From Herbaspirillum frisingense GSF30 (GTDB taxonomy: Bacteria; Pseudomonadota; Gammaproteobacteria; Burkholderiales; Burkholderiaceae_D), in NCBI RefSeq assembly GCF_000300975.2, contig NZ_AEEC02000009.1:85563-149562 (forward strand): a stretch of DNA of 64,000 nucleotides. The letters run 5' to 3'. Of the stretch, positions 17,311 to 26,269 are shown one piece after another. Position numbers and translations under genes: made by a program. The first letter of the stretch is position 1. Every line of letters begins with the position of its first letter. Under the pieces are notes generated by a model, which was given only the letters and a program-made list of their open reading frames with translations, was not told the origin of the DNA and searched no databases.

Positions 17311-17928
17311 ATGTACAACATCCTTTTCGCCATCGCGGCCTACCTGATCGGCTCGCTGTCCTTTGCGGTGGTGGTGTCCAAGGTCTTCGGACTGGCCGAT
17401 CCCCGCACCTACGGTTCCAAGAATCCCGGTGCCACCAATGTGCTGCGCAGCGGCAACAAGAAGGCGGCGGCACTGACCCTGCTGGGCGATGGCTTCAAGG
17501 GGTGGCTGGCGGTCTGGCTGGCGCAGAAGTTCGGGCCGCAGTATGGCGTGGATGACACCGGCATTGCCCTGGTCACGCTGGCCGTCTTCCTGGGTCACCT
17601 GTGGCCGGTGTTCTTCCGCTTCGTGGGCGGCAAGGGCGTGGCTACCGCGCTGGGCATCCTGCTGGCGCTGGACCCCTGGCTGGGCCTGGCCACGCTGGCG
17701 ACCTGGCTGGTGGTGGCCTTCGCTTTCCGCTACTCCTCACTGGCAGCGCTGGTAGCGGCCCTGTTCGCACCGTTCTACTACGGCCTGCTGTTCGGCACCA
17801 CCGACGGCATCCTGCTGGCCGTGGTCGCGATGGCGGCACTGCTGATCTATCGCCATCGCAAGAACATCGGCAACCTGCTGGCCGGCAAGGAAAGCAAGAT
17901 CGGGAGCAAGAAGAAGGCCGGCAAATAG
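17311..17928 (+). CDS. plsY: Acyl-phosphate:glycerol-3-phosphate acyltransferase PlsY
   Basis: This 205-residue inner-membrane enzyme takes acyl phosphate from PlsX and makes lysophosphatidic acid. The three conserved cytoplasmic motifs are visible: [23 protein letters not shown] and [10 protein letters not shown], between about five hydrophobic helices. The C-terminus is a basic tail (IGSKKKAGK). A strong terminator follows. Confidence 0.95.
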   Translation: MYNILFAIAAYLIGSLSFAVVVSKVFGLADPRTYGSKNPGATNVLRSGNKKAAALTLLGDGFKGWLAVWLAQKFGPQYGVDDTGIALVTLAVFLGHLWPVFFRFVGGKGVATALGILLALDPWLGLATLATWLVVAFAFRYSSLAALVAALFAPFYYGLLFGTTDGILLAVVAMAALLIYRHRKNIGNLLAGKESKIGSKKKAGK

Positions 17929-17982
17929 GTTGGGCAAGTAGGGCGGACAAGTCAGGCTGCAAATGCCGCTTGCCACTCCCCG

Positions 17983-18027
17983 AAAACAGGAAGGGCCGCA
18001 ATGGAGATTGCGGCCCTTCCTGTTTTT
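17983..18027. terminator. Rho-independent terminator downstream of plsY
   Basis: AGGAAGGGCCGCAAT pairs perfectly with ATTGCGGCCCTTCCT around a GGAG tetraloop. It is flanked by an A-run on the left and TTTTT on the right, so it can work on both strands. Confidence 0.9.
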
Positions 18028-18102
18028 GCGATGCCAGGCTCTGTTGCGCTTCATCGGTGCCAGCCGGTCGTGCTCGAAGACGCCTGCCAATCCCGGCAGG
18101 AT

Positions 18103-18131
18103 TTGACTGTTATCCGGTTAACAGATAACAT
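18103..18131 (+). promoter_or_regulatory. higBA promoter with overlapping operator
   Basis: A -35 box TTGACT (18103-18108) and a -10 box TAACAT (18126-18131) are spaced exactly 17 bp apart. An inverted repeat TGTTATC-N9-GATAACA (18108-18130), with GTTAAC inside it, fills the spacer and the -10. A HigA dimer or HigBA complex bound here would block polymerase. The predicted transcription start falls at or within a base or two of the higB ATG. Confidence 0.75.
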
Positions 18132-18137
18132 TTTCGG

Positions 18138-18407
18138 ATGTCGATCCAATCCTTCTCTTGCCCTGATACGGAGGCCCTGTTCATCACGGGCAAGAGTCGT
18201 CGCTTCGCCAACATCAAGACCGTGGCCGAACGCAAGCTGGCGCAACTGGATGCGGCGCCGTCGGTGAACTTCATGAAAGCACCGCCCGGAAACGACTTGA
18301 AGGAGTACCGCGGCGCCTGGCATGTGCGGATCAACGAACAGTGGCGCCTTACCTTCCGATGGGGCCCGCATGGGCCTTATGACGTCCTGATCGAAGATCC
18401 GCATTGA
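18138..18407 (+). CDS. higB: HigB-type mRNA interferase toxin (RelE/ParE superfamily)
   Basis: This 89-residue protein is of the HigB/plasmid-maintenance killer family, recognised by SRRFANIKTVAERKLAQLDAA, the PPGNDLKEYRGAWHVRIN segment and the terminal ITFRW-like WRLTFRWGPHGPYDVLIEDPH. HigB cleaves mRNA on the ribosome. Toxin precedes antitoxin, the order typical of higBA. No Shine-Dalgarno sequence precedes the ATG, and the promoter places the transcription start at the ATG, so a leaderless mRNA is likely. Its strand is the same as higA, 41 bp downstream. Confidence 0.88.
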   Translation: MSIQSFSCPDTEALFITGKSRRFANIKTVAERKLAQLDAAPSVNFMKAPPGNDLKEYRGAWHVRINEQWRLTFRWGPHGPYDVLIEDPH

Positions 18408-18448
18408 GCGCGATCATCGGGTTCTGAGCTAACGTATTGGAGTGCATC

Positions 18449-18754
18449 ATGTTCAAGAATGGCATGCGACCCGTCCACCCTGGCGAGGTCTTGCTTGAAG
18501 ACTACATCAAGCCTTTGGGCGTGAGCGTGCGCGCGGTGGCGATGGCACTGCATGTGCCCTATTCGCGCCTGAGTGAAATTCTCAAGGGGCAGCGCGGGGT
18601 CAGCGCCGACACGGCCCTGCGTCTGGAGCGCTATTTTGGAAGCGAGGCGCAGGGCTGGTTGAACCTTCAGTCTGCCTATGACCTTCGGATGGCTGAAATT
18701 TCGGCGGGGAAGGCCATCGCCAGATCCATCACGCCGCTCGCTGTCGAGGCCTGA
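18449..18754 (+). CDS. higA: HigA-type antitoxin (XRE-family HTH)
   Basis: This is a 101-residue DNA-binding antitoxin starting at ATG 18449, with GGAG 7 bases upstream; an in-frame TTG at 18437 is less likely. It has the family's N-terminal MRPVHPGEVLLEDYIKPLG and an XRE HTH (VSVRAVAMALHVPYSRLSEI, then RGVSADTALRLERYF). It should neutralise HigB and repress the promoter at 18103-18131. Unlike the leaderless toxin it has a good ribosome binding site, which would favour antitoxin production. Confidence 0.9.
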   Translation: MFKNGMRPVHPGEVLLEDYIKPLGVSVRAVAMALHVPYSRLSEILKGQRGVSADTALRLERYFGSEAQGWLNLQSAYDLRMAEISAGKAIARSITPLAVEA

Positions 18755-18816
18755 GCGACCGGCATCACGTCACGCACATCGCAGGGTATATGGCCGCCGA
18801 TGTGGCCGCGCAGGGC

Positions 18817-19860
18817 TCAGCCTTGTGGCGGTCGCAGCTCATCCAGCGGCCAGCGCGGCCGTACGCCAAAACCATATTCCTTGCGCGCCGCATCGGGTTG
18901 CTCGCGCAGGCGCATGGCGCCGGCAAAGGCGATCATGGCGCCGTTGTCGGTGCAGAACTGCAGTTCTGGATAGAACACTTCGTAGCGGCGCTTGGCTGCA
19001 GCGGCATTGAGGGCAGCACGCAACTGGGCATTGGCACCCACGCCGCCGGCAATCACCAGGCGCTTCAGGTTGGTCTGCTTCAACGCGGTCATGCACTTGG
19101 CCACCAGCACGTCGACGATGGCGTCCACGAAGCCGCGTGCGATGTTGGCCTTGTCCTGCTCGCAGATATTGGCGCTGCTGCTGCCGTGCTGCTTGACCAC
19201 GGTCAGCACCGCGGTCTTCAGGCCGGAGAAGCTGAAGTCCAGATTCTTGGAATGCAGCATGGGGCGCGGCAGCTGGTATGCGGCCGGGTCACCGAACTCG
19301 GCCAGGCGCGAGATGGCCGGTCCACCCGGATAGCCCAGGCCCAGCAGCTTGGCCGACTTGTCGAAGGCTTCGCCGGCAGCGTCGTCCAGGGTTTCGCCCA
19401 GCAGTTCATAGCGCCCCACGCCATCGACCCGCATCAATTGCGTATGGCCGCCCGAGACTAGCAGGGCGATGAAAGGAAAGCGCGGCGGCTTGCTGGCCAG
19501 CAGCGGCGAGAGCAGGTGCCCTTCCAGGTGATGGATGCCCAGTACCGGCTTGTCCAGTGCCAGGCCCAGTCCGCACGCCACGGACGCGCCGACCAGCAGC
19601 GCGCCGGCCAGTCCCGGTCCCTGGGTGTAGGCGATGGCGTCGATCTCCTGCGCTTGCACATGGGCGTCCGCCAGGGTTTGCCGCAGCAGGGGAATGGCGC
19701 GCCGGATGTGGTCGCGCGAGGCCAGCTCGGGGACGACACCACCGTACTCCTGGTGCATGGCGATCTGCGAATGCAGGGCATGCGCCAGCAGGCCGCGCTC
19801 GGTGTCGTACAGAGCGAGGCCGGTTTCATCACAGGAGGATTCGACGCCGAGGACTAGCAT
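18817..19860 (-). CDS. tsaD: tRNA N6-adenosine threonylcarbamoyltransferase TsaD
   Basis: This 347-residue protein is the catalytic subunit of t6A37 synthesis and works with TsaB and TsaE. It has the ASKHA-fold motifs [12 protein letters not shown], the metal-binding HxxxH ([10 protein letters not shown] with the preceding histidine), [23 protein letters not shown] and [13 protein letters not shown]. Length is standard. It is convergent with higA, with 62 bp between the stops. Confidence 0.96.
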   Translation of the reverse strand: MLVLGVESSCDETGLALYDTERGLLAHALHSQIAMHQEYGGVVPELASRDHIRRAIPLLRQTLADAHVQAQEIDAIAYTQGPGLAGALLVGASVACGLGLALDKPVLGIHHLEGHLLSPLLASKPPRFPFIALLVSGGHTQLMRVDGVGRYELLGETLDDAAGEAFDKSAKLLGLGYPGGPAISRLAEFGDPAAYQLPRPMLHSKNLDFSFSGLKTAVLTVVKQHGSSSANICEQDKANIARGFVDAIVDVLVAKCMTALKQTNLKRLVIAGGVGANAQLRAALNAAAAKRRYEVFYPELQFCTDNGAMIAFAGAMRLREQPDAARKEYGFGVRPRWPLDELRPPQG

Positions 19861-19990
19861 GGGGATGGACTCAATGAAGCGGCCGGTCCCCGACGGGTGG
19901 GGTGCGCGGCAAAGGCGCTATTGTAATGGAAAGCCCGGCCGCTGGCCCTGCCGGCTGCGGCAGGCACCGCTTTTGGTGTACCCTTCGGCC

Positions 19991-21043
19991 ATGCAAAACG
20001 ATGCCCACATTCCTGCTCCGGCTGCGGCCGTCGAGCCTGCCAGCGCTGCCCCGGGTATTGCCGCCGCGCTGGCCGCCCCGGTGGTCGCCACCCCCTTCGT
20101 TGCTGCGCCCTTCATCAAGGAGATCGGCCGCGGCAAGGATGGCGCGCGCAGCCTCTCCCGTGACGATGCCCAGGCCATGTACCAGGCCATGCTCGAGGGC
20201 CGCGTCAGCGACCTGGAGCTGGGCGCGATCCTCTTGGCCATGCGCATCAAGGGCGAATCGGTCCAGGAGATCGCCGGTTTCCTGGCGGCCGCCGAAGCGT
20301 CCTTCACGCCATTGCGCGCGCCTGCTGGCGATTACGCACCTGTGGTCCTGCCCAGCTACAACGGGTCGCGCAAGATGGCCAACCTTACGCCGCTGCTGTG
20401 CATGCTGCTGGTGCGCCGGGGCGTGCCGGTGCTCATGCACGGCGTGACCCGCGACCCACAGCGCCTGACCAGCGCCGAGATATTCAGTGCACTGGGCATT
20501 GCCCACGCGGCCTCCGGCGCCCAGGCTGAAGCGCTGATGACCGCCGGACAACCGGCCTTCATCCCGATTGCCGCACTGGCTCCGTCCATCGCGCGACTGC
20601 TGGAGATGCGCCGTATCCTGGGGGTGCGCAACTCCACGCATACCCTGGTGAAGATCATGCAACCGTTTGCGCAGCCGGCCTTGCGTCTGACGTCGTACAC
20701 CCATCCCGAGTATCTGGAGATGTTGAGCGACTATTTTGGCAACGCTGCACCGCATGATCGCGGCGATGCTTTCCTGATGCGCGGTACCGAGGGCGAGACC
20801 GTGGCCAATGCCCGGCGCGCCCAGCGCATCGACTGGTTCAGCCGTGGCACGCGCACCGTGCTGGTAGAAAAGCAGAGCGTGGCCGAGGATGTGCCGGAGT
20901 TGCCCGAAGGTAGCGATGCACTGGCCACGGCGCGCTGGATCAACGAGGTGCTTGATGGCCGCCGTCCTGTACCGCAGGCCATCGCCGAGCAGGTCGATCA
21001 CTGTGTCGACGTGGCCGCACGGGTGCGCAAAAATATTTCCTGA
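19991..21043 (+). CDS. ybiB: YbiB-like protein, anthranilate phosphoribosyltransferase fold (TrpD2)
   Basis: This is a 350-residue protein starting at ATG 19991. It has the glycosyltransferase family 3 fold: an N-terminal helical domain (SLSRDDAQAMYQAMLEGRVSD) and a barrel with SYNGSRKMANLTPLLCMLL. It resembles E. coli YbiB (TrpD2), which binds nucleic acid and lacks anthranilate phosphoribosyltransferase activity. The first 40 residues are alanine- and proline-rich and may be disordered. The frame is open upstream but that part lies antisense to tsaD. Confidence 0.82.
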   Translation: MQNDAHIPAPAAAVEPASAAPGIAAALAAPVVATPFVAAPFIKEIGRGKDGARSLSRDDAQAMYQAMLEGRVSDLELGAILLAMRIKGESVQEIAGFLAAAEASFTPLRAPAGDYAPVVLPSYNGSRKMANLTPLLCMLLVRRGVPVLMHGVTRDPQRLTSAEIFSALGIAHAASGAQAEALMTAGQPAFIPIAALAPSIARLLEMRRILGVRNSTHTLVKIMQPFAQPALRLTSYTHPEYLEMLSDYFGNAAPHDRGDAFLMRGTEGETVANARRAQRIDWFSRGTRTVLVEKQSVAEDVPELPEGSDALATARWINEVLDGRRPVPQAIAEQVDHCVDVAARVRKNIS

Positions 21044-21272
21044 CATCGTCTGCGGCGTGGGCGTTTCGCCACAGCGGCTCCTGTGGGGCGGGAAGCTGAC
21101 GAATTGGCAGCCCGTCGCCAGGGCGCAAACAAGGCGTGGCGGTCAGCAATGGTCAGGAAAAAATCGGGAAGAATTGCCGGCAATGCGGCCATGAGGGCAG
21201 GCTGGAAAAGACCCGGATGAAGATCCCTGGGGAGTCGGGATCGTGATTCGGAGGGACTTGGGAGTGCTGGGC

Positions 21273-21725
21273 TCAGGTGCGCGGACGGCGGCGGGCGGTG
21301 GTCTTGGCGGCTGCCACGAGCTTTTCCGGTGCGTGGGCGGCAATCTGGGCGAAGGCGAAGATCACTTCCTTGACGATCTTGCGCTGGGGCGCCGGCAGAT
21401 TGATGAAGGCCTCGAAGGCTTCGCGCTCGCGGTAGCCGATGGCTTCTTCCCAGCGGGCGCGGCGCTTGTCGATGCGCTTGCCGATCTCTTCGCCGAAGCG
21501 CAGGTGCTGGGGAGTGACGATGAGCCATTCGGCCAGCGTCTCCAGCTTGTCCTGCTTGGGCATCGACTCGCCCAGCAACCAGCGTCGTACGCCGTGCAGG
21601 GTCATCGGCTTGCCCCAGTACCGCAGATTGAATTCCCGTTCCAGAACGGCGGGCTTGGGTTCGTATCCTGCTTTTTCCATCGCGGTGCGCAAGCGCTTTG
21701 CGAATTTTTGATTGGCGGTTTCCAT
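21273..21725 (-). CDS. Small putative DNA-binding protein (HTH-like)
   Basis: This is a 150-residue basic protein. Residues 1-70 look like a phage-repressor or XRE-like HTH region (NQKFAKRLRTAMEKAGYEPK, with LHGVRRWLLGESMPKQDKL as probable recognition part). Residues 75-135 are mostly helical, and the tail is very basic (TTARRRPRT). Similar uncharacterised proteins occur in Oxalobacteraceae, as I recall. A perfect inverted repeat 38 bp upstream (21763-21797) suggests autoregulation. No partner gene is adjacent. Confidence 0.65.
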   Translation of the reverse strand: METANQKFAKRLRTAMEKAGYEPKPAVLEREFNLRYWGKPMTLHGVRRWLLGESMPKQDKLETLAEWLIVTPQHLRFGEEIGKRIDKRRARWEEAIGYREREAFEAFINLPAPQRKIVKEVIFAFAQIAAHAPEKLVAAAKTTARRRPRT

Positions 21726-21762
21726 GGTTTCGAAGGTACTTTGACGTAGCGCTTTCCGGGGT

Positions 21763-21797
21763 ACGTTTGCATTTGGGGTGAGTTACGCAGCAAACGT
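21763..21797. promoter_or_regulatory. Inverted repeat upstream of the HTH gene
   Basis: ACGTTTGC and GCAAACGT form a perfect 8+8 dyad separated by 19 bp (centre to centre about 27 bp). It lies 38 bp before the ATG of the divergently read HTH gene, a typical operator position. Confidence 0.45.
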
Positions 21798-22713
21798 GAT
21801 TTATGCTCACTGGTCAGGAAAGCCTCGCCATCGCCCTGCGCGAGATCCTCGCGGGATGCCGGAAAGGCAGATCGGTCGCGGCTTTGCGCCGAACGGGAAG
21901 GGGGCCATGCGCAGGTCTCCGATGCGATGGTGGGACAACCGTTTCGTCGATCACGGCGCGCTGCGGGCATGTGGATGTCAGGTCATCAGGCCACTTCAGG
22001 TACGTGCCTGGGACTGTCTTCCGGACGCTCTCGCGGTGCATGTCACCGCAATGGCGCCCTGGTCAACCATGCTGCGCGTCGGTGATCTACGGCGCTTATT
22101 GTCAGTCCAGATGCATCGCATGTGAGCCGCTCAGCCAGATTTTTTCAGGGGATGTATCCGCCGCGAGACAGCACATCCGAGGCGCCATGCATGCCGCAGC
22201 GCGGCACATCGGCGCAGAAGCGCGCTAGAATAGCGCCTCACCGAAAAACAAATTCAATGCGGTGGTGAATAACCGATTAACTTCCCACCTGGTGGGGATG
22301 GGGAAACGGGTTGAAAATACGCTCCTTCCCATGGGGCGTGGCATGGACCCGATAGCGCCGGGCAGACAAGCAGCACGCTGGTTGAAACAAGACGAATAAA
22401 TCAAAGAAGTCAGCAGCATCCCTGTGGTACGTTCTGGTTACGTAACTTTTTGAGGTTTCCCGGATCGGTTCCTGCCGCCTTGCCGGCGCCCTTGCGGCGC
22501 CTCCAGGCAAGCTCAGGCACTGCTCCGGAAAGGACCGCGGCGACCCGTTGGCATGCAACGGTGGATCGACTGACGCTCCGCCGCCCGCCGTGCGCTTTGC
22601 ACCGGCGGCTGCAGTGGCGGGCGGAATGGCCGCGATACCGTGCAGGCGCAGATGCTTGCGGGCTCCCAGCGATCGCCCGCATGGAATATGCGCAACCTAG
22701 CCCAGGTTCGACG
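21798..22713. other. 916-bp region without a supported gene
   Basis: Open frames here (for example 21803-22228) have cysteine- and arginine-rich compositions and no family resemblance, so I do not call them. A TAGAAT box at 22226-22231 may be a -10 element. The 480 bases before the next gene could form a long leader, but no known riboswitch motif is recognised. Confidence 0.4.
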
Positions 22714-24813
22714 ATGTCAGGTTCCTTTCATTTCCTGCTGCTGGCCTTTGCCTTGCTGGTCGCCAGTCTTTCTGCCTATGCCGCGCTGGAGGTTTCCGAG
22801 CGCATCGTGCTGCAGGAGGCGCAGCACCGGCGGCTGTGGCTGTCGGTCGGGGCGGCCGTGTTCGGCGTGGGCGTCTGGGGCGCCATGCTGCTCACGGTGG
22901 CGTCGCTGCAGATCAGCATCGCGGTCAACTTCGACGCCCGGCTGGTGGCGCTGTCCTTGCTGCTGTGCATGGGTAGCGCCTTCTATCTGATGCACCTGAC
23001 GGGGCTGCGGCGTCCGCACCCGACCCGCCTGGTCATCGGCGGTCTCGCCATGGGTGCGGCCTTCAATGCGGCCTTCCATATCGCGCTCAAGGCCATGACG
23101 CTGCAGCCGCCGCTGCTGTATCACACGATCCTGCTGGTCGTGGCGCTGGTGGTGACCGAGGTGGTGGCGGTGTTCATCGTGACCCTGTTTTCGGCCAGCA
23201 ATGGTCGCAAGCCCATGACCGGCTCGCTCAATTCGCAGCAGACGCGGCGGGTATTGGCTGCACTGCTGGTCGGGGCCGGACTGGTGTCCTCGGCTGCGGC
23301 CGGGTTGCGCGCGGTGATGATCGGCCCGCAGGCACAGAGCCAGATGCTGGAGGGTATTACCCGCGAGCACCTGGTCAATGGCCTGGTGTTCCTGGCCTTC
23401 CTGGCCATGGCCATGGCCTTGGTGGTCAGCGGCGTGCAGCGCAATCAGGTCCTGAAGAAGATCGTCGGCCGTACCAATGACAAGCTGCTGCATTTCGCCA
23501 CCCACGACGTGTTGACCGGCCTGCCCAATCGCGCCCTGCTGGCCGATCGCATCCAGCACGCGGTAGAGGTGGCGCGGCGCAATGGCCGGCCCTTTGCGGT
23601 GCTGTTCATGGACCTGGATGGTTTCAAGGCCATCAATGATTCACTCGGCCATGCGGTGGGCGATGGTCTGTTGGTGGCGGTGGCCCAGCGTATCCGCGCC
23701 TGCATCCGCGGCGAGGACATGGTGGCGCGCATCGGTGGTGACGAGTTTGTGGTGGTGATGAGCAATCTGGCCTCGCCGGAGGTGGTGGAGCAGCTGTCGG
23801 AAAACATCCTGGCCGCGCTGCGCCTGGATTTCCAGATCGAGGAAGCGACCCTGCGCGTGACCTCCAGCATCGGCATCGCCGTCTATCCCAATAGCGGCGA
23901 ATCGGCCGATGCCCTGATGAAGAATGCCGATGCCGCCATGTACGAGGCCAAGCAGAGCGGGCGCAATACCTATCGCTTCTTCGAACCGGCCATGCATGCC
24001 AGCGCGATGCGTCACCTGCAGGTGCGCCAGGCCTTGCAGCAGGCCATCGAACAGCAGCAGTTCCGCCTGCACTTCCAGCCCAAGTATCGCGGTGCCAGCA
24101 AGGAGTTGACCGGGTTGGAAGCGCTGCTGCGCTGGCAGCACCCGGGGCTGGGCGAGATGGCGCCCGCGGAATTCATCCCCATCGCCGAGCGCTCGGGCCA
24201 GATCATCGCCATCGGCGACTGGGTGCTGCAGGCGGTGTGTTGCCAGATCGCGCGCTGGGACGGGGCGGGCATGAAGCCGGTCAAGGTGGCACTGAACCTG
24301 TCGCCGCTGCAGATGCGAGCCGATCTGGTGGAGCGCATCATCGCCATGGTCGGCGCGGCCGGCATCGCACCGCAACGGCTGATGTTCGAGATCACCGAGA
24401 CCGCCGCCATGAAGGATGTGGAACGCACCACACAAGTGGTGCGCGAGCTGCAATCGCTGGGCTTTGACATCGCCATCGATGACTTCGGCACCGGTTATTC
24501 CAGCCTGGCCTACCTGGCGCAGTTCCACTGTCGCCAGGTCAAGATCGATCGCTTCTTTACTTCGCGCCTGGACCTGGAAGATCACTCCGGGCGCGCCATC
24601 GTCGCTGCCATCATCGCGCTGGCACATGCACTGCAGATGGAGGTGGTTGCCGAAGGGGTGGAGACGGAAGGGCAATTGCGCGAGCTGCAGTTGCTGCATT
24701 GCGACCAGGTGCAGGGCTTCCTGCTGGGACGGCCGGCGGAGGCTCCCACGGTGCCAGGGCTGGTCAACGCCAGCAACGACGATCTGTTTGCCGGCGGCGC
24801 GTTCAGATCCTGA
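22714..24813 (+). CDS. MHYT-GGDEF-EAL membrane c-di-GMP enzyme
   Basis: This is a 699-residue protein. Seven hydrophobic helices (about 1-250) form an MHYT-type sensor in which one signature reads MHLTG instead of MHYTG (in FYLMHLTGLR). A GGDEF domain (about 265-420) has the intact active-site motif ARIGGDEF, and the EAL domain (about 440-690) has GLEALLRW, ETAAMKD, IDDFGTGYSS and VAEGVET. Both catalytic motifs look functional, so it may be bifunctional or have one dominant activity. The start is ambiguous: ATG 22714 fits the MHYT N-terminus; ATG 22681 would add 11 residues. Its end overlaps the convergent MATE gene. Confidence 0.85.
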   Translation: MSGSFHFLLLAFALLVASLSAYAALEVSERIVLQEAQHRRLWLSVGAAVFGVGVWGAMLLTVASLQISIAVNFDARLVALSLLLCMGSAFYLMHLTGLRRPHPTRLVIGGLAMGAAFNAAFHIALKAMTLQPPLLYHTILLVVALVVTEVVAVFIVTLFSASNGRKPMTGSLNSQQTRRVLAALLVGAGLVSSAAAGLRAVMIGPQAQSQMLEGITREHLVNGLVFLAFLAMAMALVVSGVQRNQVLKKIVGRTNDKLLHFATHDVLTGLPNRALLADRIQHAVEVARRNGRPFAVLFMDLDGFKAINDSLGHAVGDGLLVAVAQRIRACIRGEDMVARIGGDEFVVVMSNLASPEVVEQLSENILAALRLDFQIEEATLRVTSSIGIAVYPNSGESADALMKNADAAMYEAKQSGRNTYRFFEPAMHASAMRHLQVRQALQQAIEQQQFRLHFQPKYRGASKELTGLEALLRWQHPGLGEMAPAEFIPIAERSGQIIAIGDWVLQAVCCQIARWDGAGMKPVKVALNLSPLQMRADLVERIIAMVGAAGIAPQRLMFEITETAAMKDVERTTQVVRELQSLGFDIAIDDFGTGYSSLAYLAQFHCRQVKIDRFFTSRLDLEDHSGRAIVAAIIALAHALQMEVVAEGVETEGQLRELQLLHCDQVQGFLLGRPAEAPTVPGLVNASNDDLFAGGAFRS

Positions 24814-26194
24814 GTTCGCCCCTGGCAGCGCGTCGCTGGATCACGCGCAGGTAGGCCAGCAGGCCCACCGCCACGAGACCCAGGCTGAGGCTGTTGGCAG
24901 CCCAGAAGCCGGCCGGTCCGCGCAGCGCGGCCGGGGTTCAGCCCAGCGGGTCGAGACCCAGCAGGTAGCCTCCGCCCAGGCCTACGCCCCACAAGGTCAG
25001 CGCATAGATCACGGTGGGGACCACGGCGACCTTGTAGGCGCGCAGTACGAAGGCGGTGGTTACCTGCATCGCATCGAAGAACTGGTAGAAAGCGATGTAG
25101 AGGAACAGCGGCAGCGCCGCGCCGATGATCACCGGATCGGGCGTGTAGGCGTGGATGATGTGCTCACGCAGGAACCAGACGACCATCCCGATCACCACCG
25201 ACAGCGAGACCGCCAGGCGGATGCCGGCGCGTCCGATTTTCTTCGCCTCCTGCATGTTGTTGCCGCCGATGGCCTGGGCTACCAGGGTGCTGGTGGCGCT
25301 GGCGATGGACAGCGGCAGCATGTAGAGCACGGTCCCGACGTTGCCTACGATCTGGTGGCCGGCCACCGGCACGGCGCCCAGGCGCGCGATGAAGACCGCC
25401 ATCAGCGTGAAGGCGGTGACTTCGATGAAGTAGGACATGCCGATCGGAACACCCAGGCGCAGCAGCTTGCCCTGGGCCTTCCAGGAGGGGGCGACGAAGC
25501 CGCTGCCGAACAGCTTGAGTGGCCGATAGTAGGGCAGTCGCGCCACCAGCAACCAGGCGGCGATCATCATCAGCCAGGCGATCAGGGTAGTGGCGATGGC
25601 GCAGCCGGGGCCGCCGAAGGCGGGCAGGCCCAGGCCGCCGAAGATCAGCAGGGCGTTTAGCGGCAGCTTGAGCAACAGGCCGCAGAGCTGGATGGCCATG
25701 ACCATCTTGGGTCGCGCCAGCGCAGTGTTGAGCGCCGAATAGACGCGGAAGAACAGCGCCGCCGGCAGCGCCAGCGCCTCGATGCGCAGGTACAGGGTGG
25801 CCTTTTCCACCAGTTCCGGCGAGGCCTTGGCGAAGGCCAGGAATACCGGCGAGAACATCAGCACCAGCGACCCCACGATGGACAGCAGTACCGCCAGCCA
25901 CATGCCCTGCTTGACCTCGTTGCCGATCTCGTCCAGCCGGCCGGCGCCGAACAGTTGGCCGATGGTCGGTTGCAGGGCCTGCAGCACGCCCGACAGACCC
26001 ACGAACACGCTCACATAGATCGATACCCCCAGTGCCAGCGCACCCAGATCCAGCGCCGAGAAGCGCGACACCATCACGGTATCGATCACGCCATTGGCGA
26101 TCAGTGCCAGTTGGCCGACCAGCAGTGGCCAGGCCAGCCGCGCGATGCGGCCGACGTGGTGGCGGGAGGAGAGAGCGGGCAGTTCGGTGGTCAC
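24803..26194 (-). pseudogene. MATE-family multidrug efflux transporter with in-frame stop near the C-terminus
   Basis: The frame from ATG 26194 encodes a NorM-like transporter (VGRIARLAWPLLVGQLALIA, with repeated helices of the MATE fold). It meets a TGA at 24938-24940 after 418 residues, right after LLGLDPLG. In the same frame the sequence continues with TPAALRGPAGFWAANSLSLG and one more hydrophobic helix, ending RGELRI at a second TGA (24803-24805). That tail matches the expected last helix (TM12), and the full 463 residues fit the family size. A point change, such as from TGG, TTA or CGA, or a sequence error explains it. The protein made is probably short of TM12 and may be inactive. Confidence 0.75.
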
Positions 26195-26269
26195 GCGGGG
26201 GCTAGGGGCAGATGTGCAAGGTGTGCAGTCTCAGCAATATCAGCGATATCAGCAGTAGCAGGCCCGTCT

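Noticed and set aside
21803..22228. 141-codon open frame before the c-di-GMP gene
   Set aside because: Composition rich in Cys, Arg and Gly, no recognisable domain and no ribosome binding site; typical of chance frames in GC-rich DNA.
22232..22440. Possible riboswitch upstream of the MHYT-GGDEF-EAL gene
   Set aside because: I looked for c-di-GMP-I and cobalamin signatures and found none; only weak stem patterns remain.
26195..26269. Near-repeats of ATATCAGC between the MATE and ArnT-like genes
   Set aside because: Only two or three imperfect copies in 75 bp, not enough to call a repeat or operator.
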